Shown one piece after another: positions 42,660-51,992 of a stretch of 64,000 nucleotides of DNA. Location: assembly GCA_035294245.1 (NCBI GenBank), contig DATGLG010000043.1, forward strand, positions 186,001 to 250,000. Reading direction: 5' to 3'. The DNA comes from DATGLG01 sp035294245 (GTDB lineage Bacteria; Pseudomonadota; Alphaproteobacteria; JACZXZ01). The notes under the pieces are model-generated. The model saw only the letters and a program-made list of their open reading frames with translations, did no database searches and was not told the origin of the DNA. Position numbers and translations under genes: made by a program. Positions within the stretch are counted from its first letter, which is position 1. Every line of letters starts with the position of its first letter.

Positions 42660-43748
42660 TCACCTCAGCTTCAGCGTGGAGAGACCGGCCAGGGCGAGGA
42701 TCGATGCGATGATCCAGAAGCGGATGACGATGGTGGGCTCCTTCCAACCCTTCTTCTCGAAGTGATGGTGCAGCGGGGCCATGCGGAACACACGCTTCCC
42801 GGTGAGCTTGAACGACATCACCTGCACCATCACTGAGACGGTTTCGAGCACGAAGAGCCCGCCGACGATGGCAAGGACCAGCTCGTGCTTGGTCACGATG
42901 CTGATGACGCCGAGGGCGCCGCCGCAGGAGAGGGAGCCGGTGTCGCCCATGAACACCATTGCCGGCGGCGCGTTGAACCACAGGAAGCCGAGGCTCGCGC
43001 CGACAAGCGCGCCGCAGAAGACGGAAAGCTCGCCGGCGCCGGCGACATAGTGGAGCTGAAGGTAATTGGCGAAGACGAGATTCCCGACGACGTAGGAGAT
43101 CAAGCCGAAGACGCCCGCCGCGATCATCACCGGCACGATGGCGAGGCCGTCGAGGCCGTCGGTCAGATTGACGGCGTTGGAGGCGCCCACGATCACGAAG
43201 GCGGCGATCGGCAGGAAGAACCAGCCGAGCTGAAGGAGGATGGTCTTGAAGAACGGCACGGCGAGGCTGGTATTCAACGGGACAGGTGCGTGGTACTCGA
43301 CCCAAAGGGCGGCCAAGACGGCGAGGAGGATCTGCCCGACGAGCTTCATGCGGCCGGGAAGCCCCCGGCTGGAGCGGTGACTCAGCTTAAGATAATCGTC
43401 GGCGGCCCCGATGGCGCCGAAGCCGGTCGTGACGAAGATCACCAGCCAGACATAGCCGTTGCTGATATCGGCCCACAGCAGCGTGCTCAGGGTGAGTGCG
43501 ACGAGGATGAGGACGCCTCCCATGGTCGGCGTGCCCTTTTTCGTCAATAGGTGGCTTTCGGGGCCGTCGAGCCGGATCGGCTGCCCTTCCCGCTGCTTGC
43601 GGCGCAGCCAGGTAATCAGATGCGGCCCCAGGACGAAGCTGATGAGGAGTGCCGTCGCGAGCGCCCCCCCTGTCCGGAAGGTTATGTAGCGAAAGAGATT
43701 GAACGGCGTGAAGTCTTCGGCCAGCGGCGCGAGAAGGTTGAAAAGCAT
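42660..43748 (-). CDS. mraY: Phospho-N-acetylmuramoyl-pentapeptide transferase
   Basis: 362-residue integral membrane enzyme that transfers phospho-MurNAc-pentapeptide to undecaprenyl phosphate, giving lipid I. About ten membrane segments; conserved loops are KKGTPTMGGVLILVALTLS, GAADDYLKLSHRSSRGLPGR, SNAVNLTDGLDGLAIVPVM, WFNAPPAMVFMGDTGSLSCG and the HHH-type PLHHHFEKKGWKEPTIVIRF. Tight packing between murF and murD. Confidence 0.97.
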   Translation of the reverse strand: MLFNLLAPLAEDFTPFNLFRYITFRTGGALATALLISFVLGPHLITWLRRKQREGQPIRLDGPESHLLTKKGTPTMGGVLILVALTLSTLLWADISNGYVWLVIFVTTGFGAIGAADDYLKLSHRSSRGLPGRMKLVGQILLAVLAALWVEYHAPVPLNTSLAVPFFKTILLQLGWFFLPIAAFVIVGASNAVNLTDGLDGLAIVPVMIAAGVFGLISYVVGNLVFANYLQLHYVAGAGELSVFCGALVGASLGFLWFNAPPAMVFMGDTGSLSCGGALGVISIVTKHELVLAIVGGLFVLETVSVMVQVMSFKLTGKRVFRMAPLHHHFEKKGWKEPTIVIRFWIIASILALAGLSTLKLR

Positions 43749-43758
43749 CCGTTTGCCC

Positions 43759-45180
43759 TTACCCGTTGGCCGCGTGCGGCATCTGATCGAGCGCAAGCAA
43801 TGCGTCGATCACCTTGCTCATCCGGCTTCCGAACGATCCTTTGACGATGACGACGTCGCCCGGCCGAATCGCCGGCACGAGAATCGGCACGAGCGCGTCC
43901 GAATTGGCGGCATGGCCGCCGCGCATCGCGGCGGGGAGTGCTTCATGGAGCTCTGCCATAAAGCTGCCCGAAGTGAAAACCAGGTCGATCCTGCCGGCGC
44001 GGAGCGGATCCGCGAGGGCGGCATGCAGGCGGGGGGAGTCGGGGCCTAGTTCTAGCATGTCGCCCAGCACGGCAATGCGTCGGCCGCTGGGACCCGGCTC
44101 CGACGCCGACAGGATCTCGAAGGCGGCCCGCATCGAGGTCGGCGACGCATTGTAGCTGTCGTCGATCAGCTCGAAGCTGCCGTCAAGAATGGTGATGTGA
44201 TGCCGTCGCCCGCGGCCTTTCGGCGCGGCGAGATCGGCGAGAGCGGCCGCTGCGGCATCGGTATCGGCGCCAAGCGCGCTCACGGCCGCCAGCACGGCCA
44301 GGCTGTTCAAGGCCCAGTGCCGGCCGGGCACGCCCAGGCGATAGTGAATTTCCCGTCCTTCCAGCTGTGCGGCGACCGTGCTCCCCGCCGAGCCGGGCTT
44401 CAGCGCGAGGAGCCGCACCTGTGCCTCCGGATGCGCCCCGAAGCTGATGATGCGGCCCACCCCGGCGGCATAGGCATTGACCACGAGGACGGGGAAAAAG
44501 GGATTGTCGCGGTTGAGCACGGCCACGCCGCCGCTCATCCCGGCGAAGATCTCGGCCTTCGCCTCGGCGATGTCCATGACCGTGTCGAAATGCGCCATAT
44601 GCACCGCCGCGATCGTGGTGATGATCGCGACATCGGGCTGCACCAGGCGCGAGAGGGGGCCCAGCTCGCCCGGGTGGTTCATCCCGAGCTCGAATACGCC
44701 GAAGGCGGCGTCCCGCGGCATGCGGGCGAGCGACAGCGGCACGCCCCATTGATTGTTGAGGCTGGCCAAGCTGGCGGAGGTCTTGCCTTGTCGCTCGAGG
44801 GCGAGGCGCAGCGCCTCCTTGGTCCCGGTCTTGCCGACACTTCCCGTGATAGCCACGACCTTGGCGACGCTGCGGGCGCGGGCGGCGCTGCCGAGAGCCT
44901 CGAGCGCGGCTTGGGTATCAGGGACGAGCAAGAGCGGCGCAGCCTCGGCACCCGAGGGCTTGCGGCTGACGATCGCCGCGCTGGCGCCCCGGGCGAAGGC
45001 GGCGGCGGCGAAATCATGACCGTCGCTGTTCGGACCCTTGATGGCGATGAAGAGGTCGCCGGCTTCGGCGGTACGGCTGTCGATGGAAACGCCGGTCGCT
45101 TCCCAAGCCGCCGTCGAACGGCCGCCGGTGGCACGTACCGCCTCGTCCGAGGTCCAAAGCGGGCTCGCGGACGCGCTCAC
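43759..45180 (-). CDS. murF: UDP-MurNAc-tripeptide--D-alanyl-D-alanine ligase
   Basis: 473-residue Mur ligase that adds D-Ala-D-Ala, the product of Ddl. P-loop is VAITGSVGKTGTKEALRLAL; also GVSIDSRTAEAGDLFIAIKG, FELGMNHPGELGPLSRLVQP and IDDSYNASPTSMRAAFEIL. It starts with GTG that overlaps the murE stop (GTGA). Confidence 0.96.
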   Translation of the reverse strand: MSASASPLWTSDEAVRATGGRSTAAWEATGVSIDSRTAEAGDLFIAIKGPNSDGHDFAAAAFARGASAAIVSRKPSGAEAAPLLLVPDTQAALEALGSAARARSVAKVVAITGSVGKTGTKEALRLALERQGKTSASLASLNNQWGVPLSLARMPRDAAFGVFELGMNHPGELGPLSRLVQPDVAIITTIAAVHMAHFDTVMDIAEAKAEIFAGMSGGVAVLNRDNPFFPVLVVNAYAAGVGRIISFGAHPEAQVRLLALKPGSAGSTVAAQLEGREIHYRLGVPGRHWALNSLAVLAAVSALGADTDAAAAALADLAAPKGRGRRHHITILDGSFELIDDSYNASPTSMRAAFEILSASEPGPSGRRIAVLGDMLELGPDSPRLHAALADPLRAGRIDLVFTSGSFMAELHEALPAAMRGGHAANSDALVPILVPAIRPGDVVIVKGSFGSRMSKVIDALLALDQMPHAANG

Positions 45181-46628
45181 TTCACGCTCCCATCGAGGGC
45201 CAAGGCGATCCGACGCGCAACCTCGGCATCGTCGAAGGGCAGCACCTTGTCGCCGACGATTTGTCCGCGCTCGTGCCCCTTGCCGGCGATCAGGAGCGTA
45301 TCTCCCGCCTGCAATCCGCGAATGGCGCTTTCGATGGCCGCCGCGCGGTCGCCGATCTCGACGGCATCGGGGCAGCCTTTGAGGATCTCTTGCCGGATCG
45401 CCGCGGGGTTCTCGCTCCGCGGATTGTCGTCGGTCACGATAGCGGCATCGGCGAGCTTCGCGGCGATAGCACCCATCTGCCGGCGCTTGCCTGTATCGCG
45501 GTCGCCGCCGCAGCCGAATACGACGACGAGCCGGCGCTGCGTGAGGGGGCGCAAGGCTTCGAGCACGGCTGCCAAGGCACCGGGCTTGTGCGCGTAATCG
45601 ACGATGATGACGGCGCCGTTCGGAAGGCGCGCCACGCGCTGCATGCGGCCGGGAGGACCTTGGAGATGGCCGAGCGCGCCGACAGCCGCCTGGATCTCGC
45701 AGCCGCCGCTGAGCACAAGCCCAAGGGCGCAGAGAAGATTGCCGGCCTGGAAGCCGCCGATCAGGCCGACCTTCACCTCGTAGCGTTGCCCATCGACGGA
45801 AAAGCGCAGCGTTTGACCGGACGCCGACGAGGTCACCTCTTCGAGCCGGAGCGCTTCTCCTCTCACGCCGTAGCTCAAGACGCGATGCCGGCGCGCGCGG
45901 CAGACGTCGAGGAGGGGCTCGTATTCCGGCACGTCGGCATTGAGGACGGCGACCCCGCCGGGCGCCATCACCTCGCTGAAGAGGCGGCATTTGGCGGCGA
46001 AATACGCGGCCATGGTCGGATGGTAATCGAGGTGGTCGCGTGAGAGGTTGGTGAAGGCCGCGGCGCGAACCTCGACGCCATCGAGACGATACTGGTCGAG
46101 ACCGTGCGAGGAGGCTTCCATCGCGAGGTGATCGATACCCGCCGCCGCCAGCTTGGCGAGGGTGGCGTGGAGCTGGACGGGGTCGGGGGTCGTCAGGTTG
46201 AAATACTGGTCGAGGCCCGGCGCGAGAAGTCCAAGCGTGCCCAGGCTCGCGGCCGGGAAGCCGAGCTCGGTCCAGAGCTGTCGCGCGAAAAAGGCGACGG
46301 AGGTCTTCCCGTTGGTTCCGGTAACGGCCGCCACGGTACGGGGTTGACGGCCGTAAAAGCGCGCTGCCATCAGGGAAAAGCGGCGGCGGGGATTGCTGTC
46401 GGTGACGAGGGCAATACCCCGGTGCTCGATCCGCGCTTCCGGGTCGGCGAGCACGGCCGTGGCTCCGCGCGCGATGGCCTCCGCTATGAAGCGCCGCCCA
46501 TCGGTTTTGGCGCCGGGAAGCGCCGCGAACAGATAGCCGGGCTGCACCCGACGCGAATCCGCCGTAAGGCCGAGAACGTCAATCTCGGCGGCGGCGGGGT
46601 CCGTGGCGTTCGCGGTTGCTCCGTTCAT
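45177..46628 (-). CDS. murE: UDP-MurNAc-L-Ala-D-Glu--meso-diaminopimelate ligase
   Basis: 483-residue Mur ligase adding the third stem residue. P-loop AAVTGTNGKTSVAFFARQLW; LTTPDPVQLHATLAKLAAAG and EASSHGLDQYRLDGVEVRAA follow. The motif VTDDNPRSENPAAIRQEIL contains DNPR, which marks specificity for meso-diaminopimelate rather than lysine. It starts four bases after the ftsI stop with no obvious ribosome site, so translation may depend on ftsI. Confidence 0.96.
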   Translation of the reverse strand: MNGATANATDPAAAEIDVLGLTADSRRVQPGYLFAALPGAKTDGRRFIAEAIARGATAVLADPEARIEHRGIALVTDSNPRRRFSLMAARFYGRQPRTVAAVTGTNGKTSVAFFARQLWTELGFPAASLGTLGLLAPGLDQYFNLTTPDPVQLHATLAKLAAAGIDHLAMEASSHGLDQYRLDGVEVRAAAFTNLSRDHLDYHPTMAAYFAAKCRLFSEVMAPGGVAVLNADVPEYEPLLDVCRARRHRVLSYGVRGEALRLEEVTSSASGQTLRFSVDGQRYEVKVGLIGGFQAGNLLCALGLVLSGGCEIQAAVGALGHLQGPPGRMQRVARLPNGAVIIVDYAHKPGALAAVLEALRPLTQRRLVVVFGCGGDRDTGKRRQMGAIAAKLADAAIVTDDNPRSENPAAIRQEILKGCPDAVEIGDRAAAIESAIRGLQAGDTLLIAGKGHERGQIVGDKVLPFDDAEVARRIALALDGSVK

Positions 46629-46632
46629 CAGC

Positions 46633-48375
46633 TTAGTTAGAAGCAAGCTTCCGATCCTGTTGATTGACCTGAACCCAAAGCGCCCGCTCGATCTGAGGGT
46701 CCTTTTCATCGATCGGCATGACCCCCAGGATCGGAGCTATGCGGTGCACGACTCGATCGACGACTGGAACCGCCGTCCAGCCGCCCGTCGCGAAGCCATG
46801 GGTCTTCTTGTCGCCATGGGGCTCGTCGTAGAAGGCGAATACGACATATTTCGGGTCGTTCATCGGGAACACGCCATCGAACGAGCTGACGAGCTCGTGA
46901 TGGGCGTAGCCATGCTTGGTCGCCTTCTCGGCCGTTCCGGTCTTGCCGCCCATGAGATAGCCGGGGGTAGACCCCTCCTTGGCGGTGCCCTCGGTCACCA
47001 CGAGTCGCATCAGGCGGCGCATTTCGTCGGAGGTCCGCTCCGACAAAACGCGCACGCCTGGTGCGTCTTGGCCCGCCCGGCGCTTGAGCAGAGTGGGGTT
47101 GCGGAGAATGCCGCCGTCCACGATCGCGGCCGTGCCCACGGCGACCTGGACCGGGGCCACCGAGATACCGTGGCCGAAAGCGATCGTCATCGTATTGATT
47201 GGACGCCAGATCTTTGGATATTCCGGCTCGCCGATCTCGGGCAGCTCGATCTTGGCCGGCGACAGCAGCCCGAGCCGGCGGAGGAACGCTTCCTGCATCT
47301 GGGCTCCGGCGTCGAGCGCTATCTTGGCGGCGCCGATATTGGACGAATACATGAATATCTCGGGCACCGAGAGCCAGCGGTGCATGTTGTGATAGTCGCT
47401 GATCGTGAAGCGGGCGACATGGAGTGGGTGGCTCGCGTCATAGCTGCTGGCCAAGGTCGAGACGCCGCCGTCGAGGGCCATGGCGACAGTGAAGACCTTG
47501 AAGACGGAGCCCAGCTCATAGGTTCCCAGCGTCATGCGGTTGAAGCGGGCGTCGTCGCTGGCCTCGCCCGCCTTGTTGGCATCGAAATCGGGGAGGGACA
47601 CCATTGCGAGCACCTCCCCGGTGTGAACGTCGAGCACGACGCCTCCCGCACCGATCGCCTTGAACTCCTCCATGCCGGCGAGCAGCTCTTCGCGCAGAAT
47701 GTGCTGGATGCGGAGATCGAGCGAGAGGACGAGCGGCGCGCCACCCTTCGAGAGGGTGTCATCGAAGCGACGCTCGATTCCCGCCATGCCATGGTTGTCG
47801 ACGTTGGTAAAGCCGACGACATGCGCGGTCAAGATGCCATGGGGATAAACGCGCCGATCTTCGCGTTGAAAGTAGAGTCCAGGGATGCCGAGCCGATTGA
47901 CTTCGTATTCTTGGCGGGGCGTGAGATTGCGCCGCAGCCAGACGAAGCGACGCTCGCTCTTGAGCTTGTCGAGCACCTCGCTCGCCTTGAGGTCGGGGAG
48001 AACGCCCATGAGTTGGCGAGTCGCAGCTTCGGGGTCCTTCACCTCCTTGGGATCGGCATAGAGCGAGGCGGTGGCCAGGCTCGTCGCCAGCAGGACGCCG
48101 TTGCGGTCGACGATGTCGGCGCGCTCGAGGGGCAGATTGATGGCGCGGTCGGCGCGGTCGAGCTGCGGCTCGCGCGGCTGGTTGATGATCGTGACGTCGA
48201 CGAGTCGCAGCGACAGGACGATGAAGGCCATCGTGAAGAGCCCGGCGCACAGGACCAAGCGATTGCGCCCCGCTTCAAGGACCTCCTTGTTGGTACCCTC
48301 GAGCCGCACGGGGCCGCCGTTATGGGCCGCATCATGATGCGGATGGCACGGATTCTTGCGCCAGAGCCTGATCAT
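46633..48375 (-). CDS. ftsI: Septal transpeptidase FtsI (PBP3)
   Basis: 580-residue monofunctional class B penicillin-binding protein that cross-links septal peptidoglycan with FtsW. One N-terminal membrane anchor (LVLCAGLFTMAFIVLSLRLV) is followed by a pedestal domain and the transpeptidase. Active-site motifs are all present: Ser290-x-x-Lys293 (ELGSVFKVF), Ser344-x-Asn346 (YSSNIGAAK) and KTGT in MGGKTGTAEKATKHG. The ATG at 48375 overlaps the ftsL stop; AAGGACGAG precedes it. Confidence 0.96.
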   Translation of the reverse strand: MIRLWRKNPCHPHHDAAHNGGPVRLEGTNKEVLEAGRNRLVLCAGLFTMAFIVLSLRLVDVTIINQPREPQLDRADRAINLPLERADIVDRNGVLLATSLATASLYADPKEVKDPEAATRQLMGVLPDLKASEVLDKLKSERRFVWLRRNLTPRQEYEVNRLGIPGLYFQREDRRVYPHGILTAHVVGFTNVDNHGMAGIERRFDDTLSKGGAPLVLSLDLRIQHILREELLAGMEEFKAIGAGGVVLDVHTGEVLAMVSLPDFDANKAGEASDDARFNRMTLGTYELGSVFKVFTVAMALDGGVSTLASSYDASHPLHVARFTISDYHNMHRWLSVPEIFMYSSNIGAAKIALDAGAQMQEAFLRRLGLLSPAKIELPEIGEPEYPKIWRPINTMTIAFGHGISVAPVQVAVGTAAIVDGGILRNPTLLKRRAGQDAPGVRVLSERTSDEMRRLMRLVVTEGTAKEGSTPGYLMGGKTGTAEKATKHGYAHHELVSSFDGVFPMNDPKYVVFAFYDEPHGDKKTHGFATGGWTAVPVVDRVVHRIAPILGVMPIDEKDPQIERALWVQVNQQDRKLASN

Positions 48376-48776
48376 CGCTCGTCCTTTGCGAAAGTGATCT
48401 TCCCGCCGACAGGTGCTGCCGGACGCGCCGGCGGCTGGGCGGCCATTGGCGCCGCCGGCCGGGCCTGACCGGGCCGCGGCGGCATGTCGGGCGCGCCGCT
48501 GCCGCGCTGGGGCAGGTCGTCGATGGAGCCATATTGCTTCCCGGTTAGCGGCTGCATGCCGAGATATCGGCGAGCGAGGGTCTCGACCCGCTTGGGCTCG
48601 TTGAGATAGCTCCACTCCGCCTTGAGGACGTGGATGGCCTCCTCGCTTTCGAGGATTTGCCGATTGGTGCGGGCAAGCTCCTCCTCGAGTCCTTGGACCT
48701 CGTATTTGAGCTGGAAGAGCCCAAACCCCATGGCGAGCACCAATGCAAGCCACATCCAGGTGCCACGGCTGATCAC
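48372..48776 (-). CDS. ftsL: Cell division protein FtsL
   Basis: 134-residue bitopic divisome protein. The GTG at 48776 is preferred since GGAGGA lies five bases upstream and it overlaps the rsmH stop (GTGA). It has a short N-terminus, one membrane segment (WMWLALVLAMGFGLFQL), a leucine-zipper coiled coil (YEVQGLEEELARTNRQILES to VLKAEWSYLNEP), then a Pro/Ala-rich tail of ~50 residues that is longer than in E. coli. Sequence conservation of FtsL is low; the call leans on topology and gene order. Confidence 0.88.
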   Translation of the reverse strand: MISRGTWMWLALVLAMGFGLFQLKYEVQGLEEELARTNRQILESEEAIHVLKAEWSYLNEPKRVETLARRYLGMQPLTGKQYGSIDDLPQRGSGAPDMPPRPGQARPAAPMAAQPPARPAAPVGGKITFAKDER

Positions 48777-49768
48777 CGGACTCCTCCCTGCGACGACGCC
48801 GTGGGCCATGTCGGAGCCGGGAGGCGCTCGCCCGCCCGCAAGCGCGCGGAGCGTGCGCGGGGATTCGCCGAGACCTCCTCGAGACCGGGGCGCACCGCCT
48901 TTTTCGCGAGGAGGCGGAAGCTGGGTGGGGGCGGCGGCAGTTCTCCCGGCAGCAAGCGGGAGACGGTGCGGCCGGCGCTGCGCGTCTTGAAGAAGCGCTT
49001 GACCTGCCGGTCCTCGAGGGAATGAAAGGCGACGACGGCGAGCCGTCCGCCGGGCTTGAGCAGGGCCTCGGCTGCGGCGAGGCCGCGGTCGAGCTCGGCG
49101 AGCTCGTCATTCACTTTGATGCGCAAAGCTTGGAAGGTGCGCGTGGCGGGGTCGATCCCGTCGTGACCGGGGCGCGTCACGCTGCGGATGATGGCGGCGA
49201 GGCGGCCCGTGGTCTCGATGGGGGCCTCGGTTCGAGCGGCCACGATCGCGCGGGCGATCCGGCGGGCGAACCTCTCCTCGCCATAAGCACGAATAAGGTG
49301 CGCCAATTCGTCCTCGCCGAGGCCGTTGACGAGATCGGCGGCAGTCGGCCCCTCACGGCTCATGCGCATATCGAGGGGGCCATCGCTGCGGAACGAGAAG
49401 CCGCGAGCAGGGTCGTCGAGCTGATGGGAGGAAACCCCCAGATCCAGGGCGACGCCATCGACGGCGTCGACCTGCCGCTCGGCGAGCAGTCGGTCCATCT
49501 CGGCGAAGCGCCCGGCGAGGACCGTAAGCCGGCCGCCATAGCGGCGCACCAGGTCGCGGCTGCGCGCGACGGCGTCGGGATCGCGGTCGATGCCCCAAAC
49601 CTTGCAGCGGGCGGCGTCGAGAATGGCTTTGCTATAGCCGCCCGCGCCGAACGTGCCGTCGACATAGATTCCGTCGTCACGCGGAGCGAGCACGGCAAGC
49701 ACTTCCTGCAAGAGGACGGGAACGTGGCCGCCAGGCGCCACCTCGGTTGGGAGAAATTCGCCGCTCAC
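48773..49768 (-). CDS. rsmH: 16S rRNA (cytosine-1402-N4)-methyltransferase
   Basis: 331-residue SAM methyltransferase (MraW). Signatures: GHVPVLLQEVLAVLAPRDDG, YVDGTFGAGGYSKAILD, VDGVALDLGVSSHQLDDPAR, GFSFRSDGPLDMRMS, FQALRIKVNDELAELD and LAVVAFHSLEDRQVKRFF. GTG start overlaps the mraZ stop by four bases. The position between mraZ and ftsL is conserved. Confidence 0.96.
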   Translation of the reverse strand: MSGEFLPTEVAPGGHVPVLLQEVLAVLAPRDDGIYVDGTFGAGGYSKAILDAARCKVWGIDRDPDAVARSRDLVRRYGGRLTVLAGRFAEMDRLLAERQVDAVDGVALDLGVSSHQLDDPARGFSFRSDGPLDMRMSREGPTAADLVNGLGEDELAHLIRAYGEERFARRIARAIVAARTEAPIETTGRLAAIIRSVTRPGHDGIDPATRTFQALRIKVNDELAELDRGLAAAEALLKPGGRLAVVAFHSLEDRQVKRFFKTRSAGRTVSRLLPGELPPPPPSFRLLAKKAVRPGLEEVSANPRARSARLRAGERLPAPTWPTASSQGGVR

Positions 49769-50271
49769 GGGGCGTCTCCCGATTCGCCGGCATCGCCCTT
49801 GACTTCCGCGGGCGCCGATTGCGGCGGCTTTACGCGCAAGGTCATGTTCTGACGCCGCACCCGCTCGCGGGCTTCCGCGGCGAAAGCTTCACGCGCACGA
49901 GGCTCCCAAATCTGAAAGCGAGGCCCCTGTCCGACAAAGGCGGCGATTTCGGTAATTCCCGCATGCGCCATCAGGGGCTGCGGCAGCATGATGCGCCCTT
50001 CGGAGTCGAAGGGGAGCTGATGGGCTTCGGCGAAAATGGTGGCCGCCAAATCGTCCTGCCGGTCGGAAAAGGTATCAACCTCATAGAGGCTCTGCCCGAG
50101 CCTCTCCATGAAGTCGATGGCGCAGCATTCGAGCGCCGGATGCTTGAAGGAGGGGAAGGCGACGATGCCGGTGAAGCTCTGCCCGGCCAATGCCGCGCGG
50201 AAGCTTGCCGGAACGGAAACGCGCCCCTTCCGGTCCACCTTGTTCACCACTGTTCCGACGAACAGCGCCAT
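49765..50271 (-). CDS. mraZ: Transcriptional regulator MraZ
   Basis: 168-residue AbrB-like DNA-binding protein with two SpoVT-type folds: ALFVGTVVNKVDRKGRVSVP and QLPFDSEGRIMLPQPLMAHA, each containing the DxxGR motif. The tail is longer and more basic than in E. coli (NMTLRVKPPQSAPAEV). The ATG at 50271 is chosen because it matches the family start and because the next upstream Met (50364) lies inside the MraZ-type operator. First gene of the dcw cluster; MraZ represses its own promoter. Confidence 0.94.
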   Translation of the reverse strand: MALFVGTVVNKVDRKGRVSVPASFRAALAGQSFTGIVAFPSFKHPALECCAIDFMERLGQSLYEVDTFSDRQDDLAATIFAEAHQLPFDSEGRIMLPQPLMAHAGITEIAAFVGQGPRFQIWEPRAREAFAAEARERVRRQNMTLRVKPPQSAPAEVKGDAGESGDAP

Positions 50272-50607
50272 TTCGACCCCCAACAAGGCCGCGATGGCGA
50301 CCTGGCTCTCCCAGGGCGACCACCTTGGCCCCGCGCCGGTGGCACGCCCTGCTTGGGAATTCATGGGATAACATGGGATTAGATGGCCGTCAATGGATTT
50401 CGCCAATAAAACCTTGGGCAATCAAAGACATTTCGACCGTGCCGCTGTGAAGCCGAAAGCAAAACCGGCCGCTCTCCAAGTCCATCGTTAGGATTCGGGC
50501 AGAAACCCAATTAACAGTATTTGGACCCTATATGTTCTCAGTGTGTTCCAAAATATTGTGCAGCGCAAGATGTCGCAAGCCTGTGACACGTAAAAGTTGT
50601 AGGGAAA
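50272..50607. other. Intergenic region upstream of mraZ
   Basis: 336 bp between mraZ and the 3' end of rnpB. Contains the TGGGA repeats and promoter near 50354-50393. The remaining ~200 bases toward rnpB are comparatively AT-rich and hold no recognisable gene. Confidence 0.6.
50354..50393 (-). promoter_or_regulatory. mraZ promoter with MraZ-type TGGGA repeats
   Basis: Read on the plus strand, TGGGA occurs at 50354, 50364 and 50374 with a partial TGG at 50384, i.e. repeats with exact 10-bp period and 5-base spacers, the known MraZ operator layout. On the coding (minus) strand they overlap a possible promoter: TTGACG (50388-50393), 16-base spacer, TTATCC (50366-50371). This fits autorepression. 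Confidence 0.75.
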
Positions 50608-50998
50608 GCGCCAGACGGCCTGTAAGCCGGGTTCTGTCTCCATTGCTGGAGGATGGCCATTCATCTGGGACGCCCGTTGCCGGGCGCCTCGCGCGACCGA
50701 CCCGAACGGCAACGCGGAAACGCGCTTGTCGGCAGGTTCCTGCCGACGACCGTTCCTACTTGGTCTTGCTCCCGGTGGGGTTTGCCCTGCCGCCCCCGTC
50801 ACCGGAGGCGCGGTGCGCTCTTGCCGCCCCGTTTCGCCCTTACCGGCACCCTCGCGGGCCGGCCGGCGGTTTGATTTCTGTGGCACTTTCCCTGGGGTCG
50901 CCCCCGCCGGGCGTTACCCGGCACCGTGTTTCCGTGGAGCCCGGACTTTCCTCCCCACAGGCTTAAGCCTGCAAGGCGGCCATCCGGCCGTCTGGCCC
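50608..50998 (-). ncRNA. rnpB: RNase P RNA, bacterial type A
   Basis: Catalytic RNA of RNase P for tRNA 5' maturation. The minus strand contains the near-universal core GGAGGAAAGTCCGGGCTCC, the GGCGACCCCAGGGAAAGTG segment, CACAGAAA and the 3' segment GACAGAACCCGGCTTA. The ends pair as helix P1: GCCAGACGGCC near 50,996-50,986 with GGCCGTCTGGC at 50,620-50,610. Ends are set from that pairing and may be off by a few bases. Placement upstream of mraZ is common in Hyphomicrobiales. Confidence 0.95.
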
Positions 50999-51042
50999 CG
51001 AAGAGGTAGGCGCGCGCGTGGCCCCAGGTCAAGAAGCGGAAA

Positions 51043-51789
51043 TTATCCGAGAAGCCCGAGGAGACGTCGCAGGGTGGCGCGCGTCTCGCCATCGGCTATT
51101 CCATCAACGCGCGCTTGCCGGAAATGGCGTTGGAAGGCGGTGACCACGGCGGCCGTGAGCTCGTCATACCGGCCTGACAGCGCGATGCCATAGCCGTAAC
51201 GCGCAAGCTCATCCTGAAGCGAGCGCACCGATGGGCCGGACTCCTCCGGACCGAAGGGCGCCGTCTCAAGGGAGACCGGAGGGCTCGCTTCCGGCCAAAG
51301 CCCGATCCCCGCTCGCGCCAGGCGCGCCCAAGGAAAGAGCTCACCGGGATCCTGCTTGCGTCGCGGCGCCACATCGGAATGCCCCAGCACACGGCTCGGA
51401 CGGATGGCGGGGTGGCGCGCGAGGATGTCCCGGGCGAGGGCTTCGAGTGCTGCGATTTGGGCCTCGGGAAAGGGACGGTAGCCGAATTCATGCCCGGGAT
51501 TGACCAGCTCGATGCCGATTGAGCGCGAGTTGATGTCGTCGGCGCCTGCCCAAGAGCTCTCGCCGGCATGCCAGGCCCGGCCTTCCTCGCCGACTAGGCG
51601 ATAGCAGGTCCCGTCCTCGTCGATGAGATAATGGGCACTCACCCGTGCCGCGGGGTCGCAGAGCCGCGCGAGTGCCGCCGTCGCGCTGACCATGCCCGTG
51701 TAGTGGAGCAATAGAATATCGACGGGCTGTTCCGGCGGCCGTGGCCCATAATTCGGTGAGGGTCGGTCGAGCAGTGTCACTCCCGCCAC
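51043..51789 (-). CDS. N-acetylmuramoyl-L-alanine amidase with peptidoglycan-binding domain (AmiD/AmpD-like)
   Basis: About 248 residues. An Amidase_2 domain with zinc ligands in DILLLHYTGM and RVLGHSDVAPRRKQDPGELF and the conserved SIGIELVNPGHEFG is followed by a C-terminal PG_binding_1 domain (VRSLQDELARYGYGIALSGR, FQRHFRQARVDG). GTG 51789 is chosen because AAGGGGAAAG precedes it; the frame extends to 51861. No clear signal peptide, so it may act in the cytoplasm on recycled anhydro-muropeptides like AmpD, though the binding domain is more like AmiD. Confidence 0.87.
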   Translation of the reverse strand: MAGVTLLDRPSPNYGPRPPEQPVDILLLHYTGMVSATAALARLCDPAARVSAHYLIDEDGTCYRLVGEEGRAWHAGESSWAGADDINSRSIGIELVNPGHEFGYRPFPEAQIAALEALARDILARHPAIRPSRVLGHSDVAPRRKQDPGELFPWARLARAGIGLWPEASPPVSLETAPFGPEESGPSVRSLQDELARYGYGIALSGRYDELTAAVVTAFQRHFRQARVDGIADGETRATLRRLLGLLG

Positions 51790-51992
51790 GGCGAGCTTTC
51801 CCCTTCCGAGCGATGCCGGGGGTTTAGCTACCCGGCGGTTGAGGTGCGGAGCAAGCCCCATCCACGGGCCTCGCAGACCGGCAGCCTCTCGTCTCGTTAA
51901 TCGACCCTTCTCCCGTTAGCAACTGGTTAAGGTAAGGACGGGATAATCATTTCCGCTTCGAAGGTAACGAAGCTGACGTCGGAGGTACCGAC

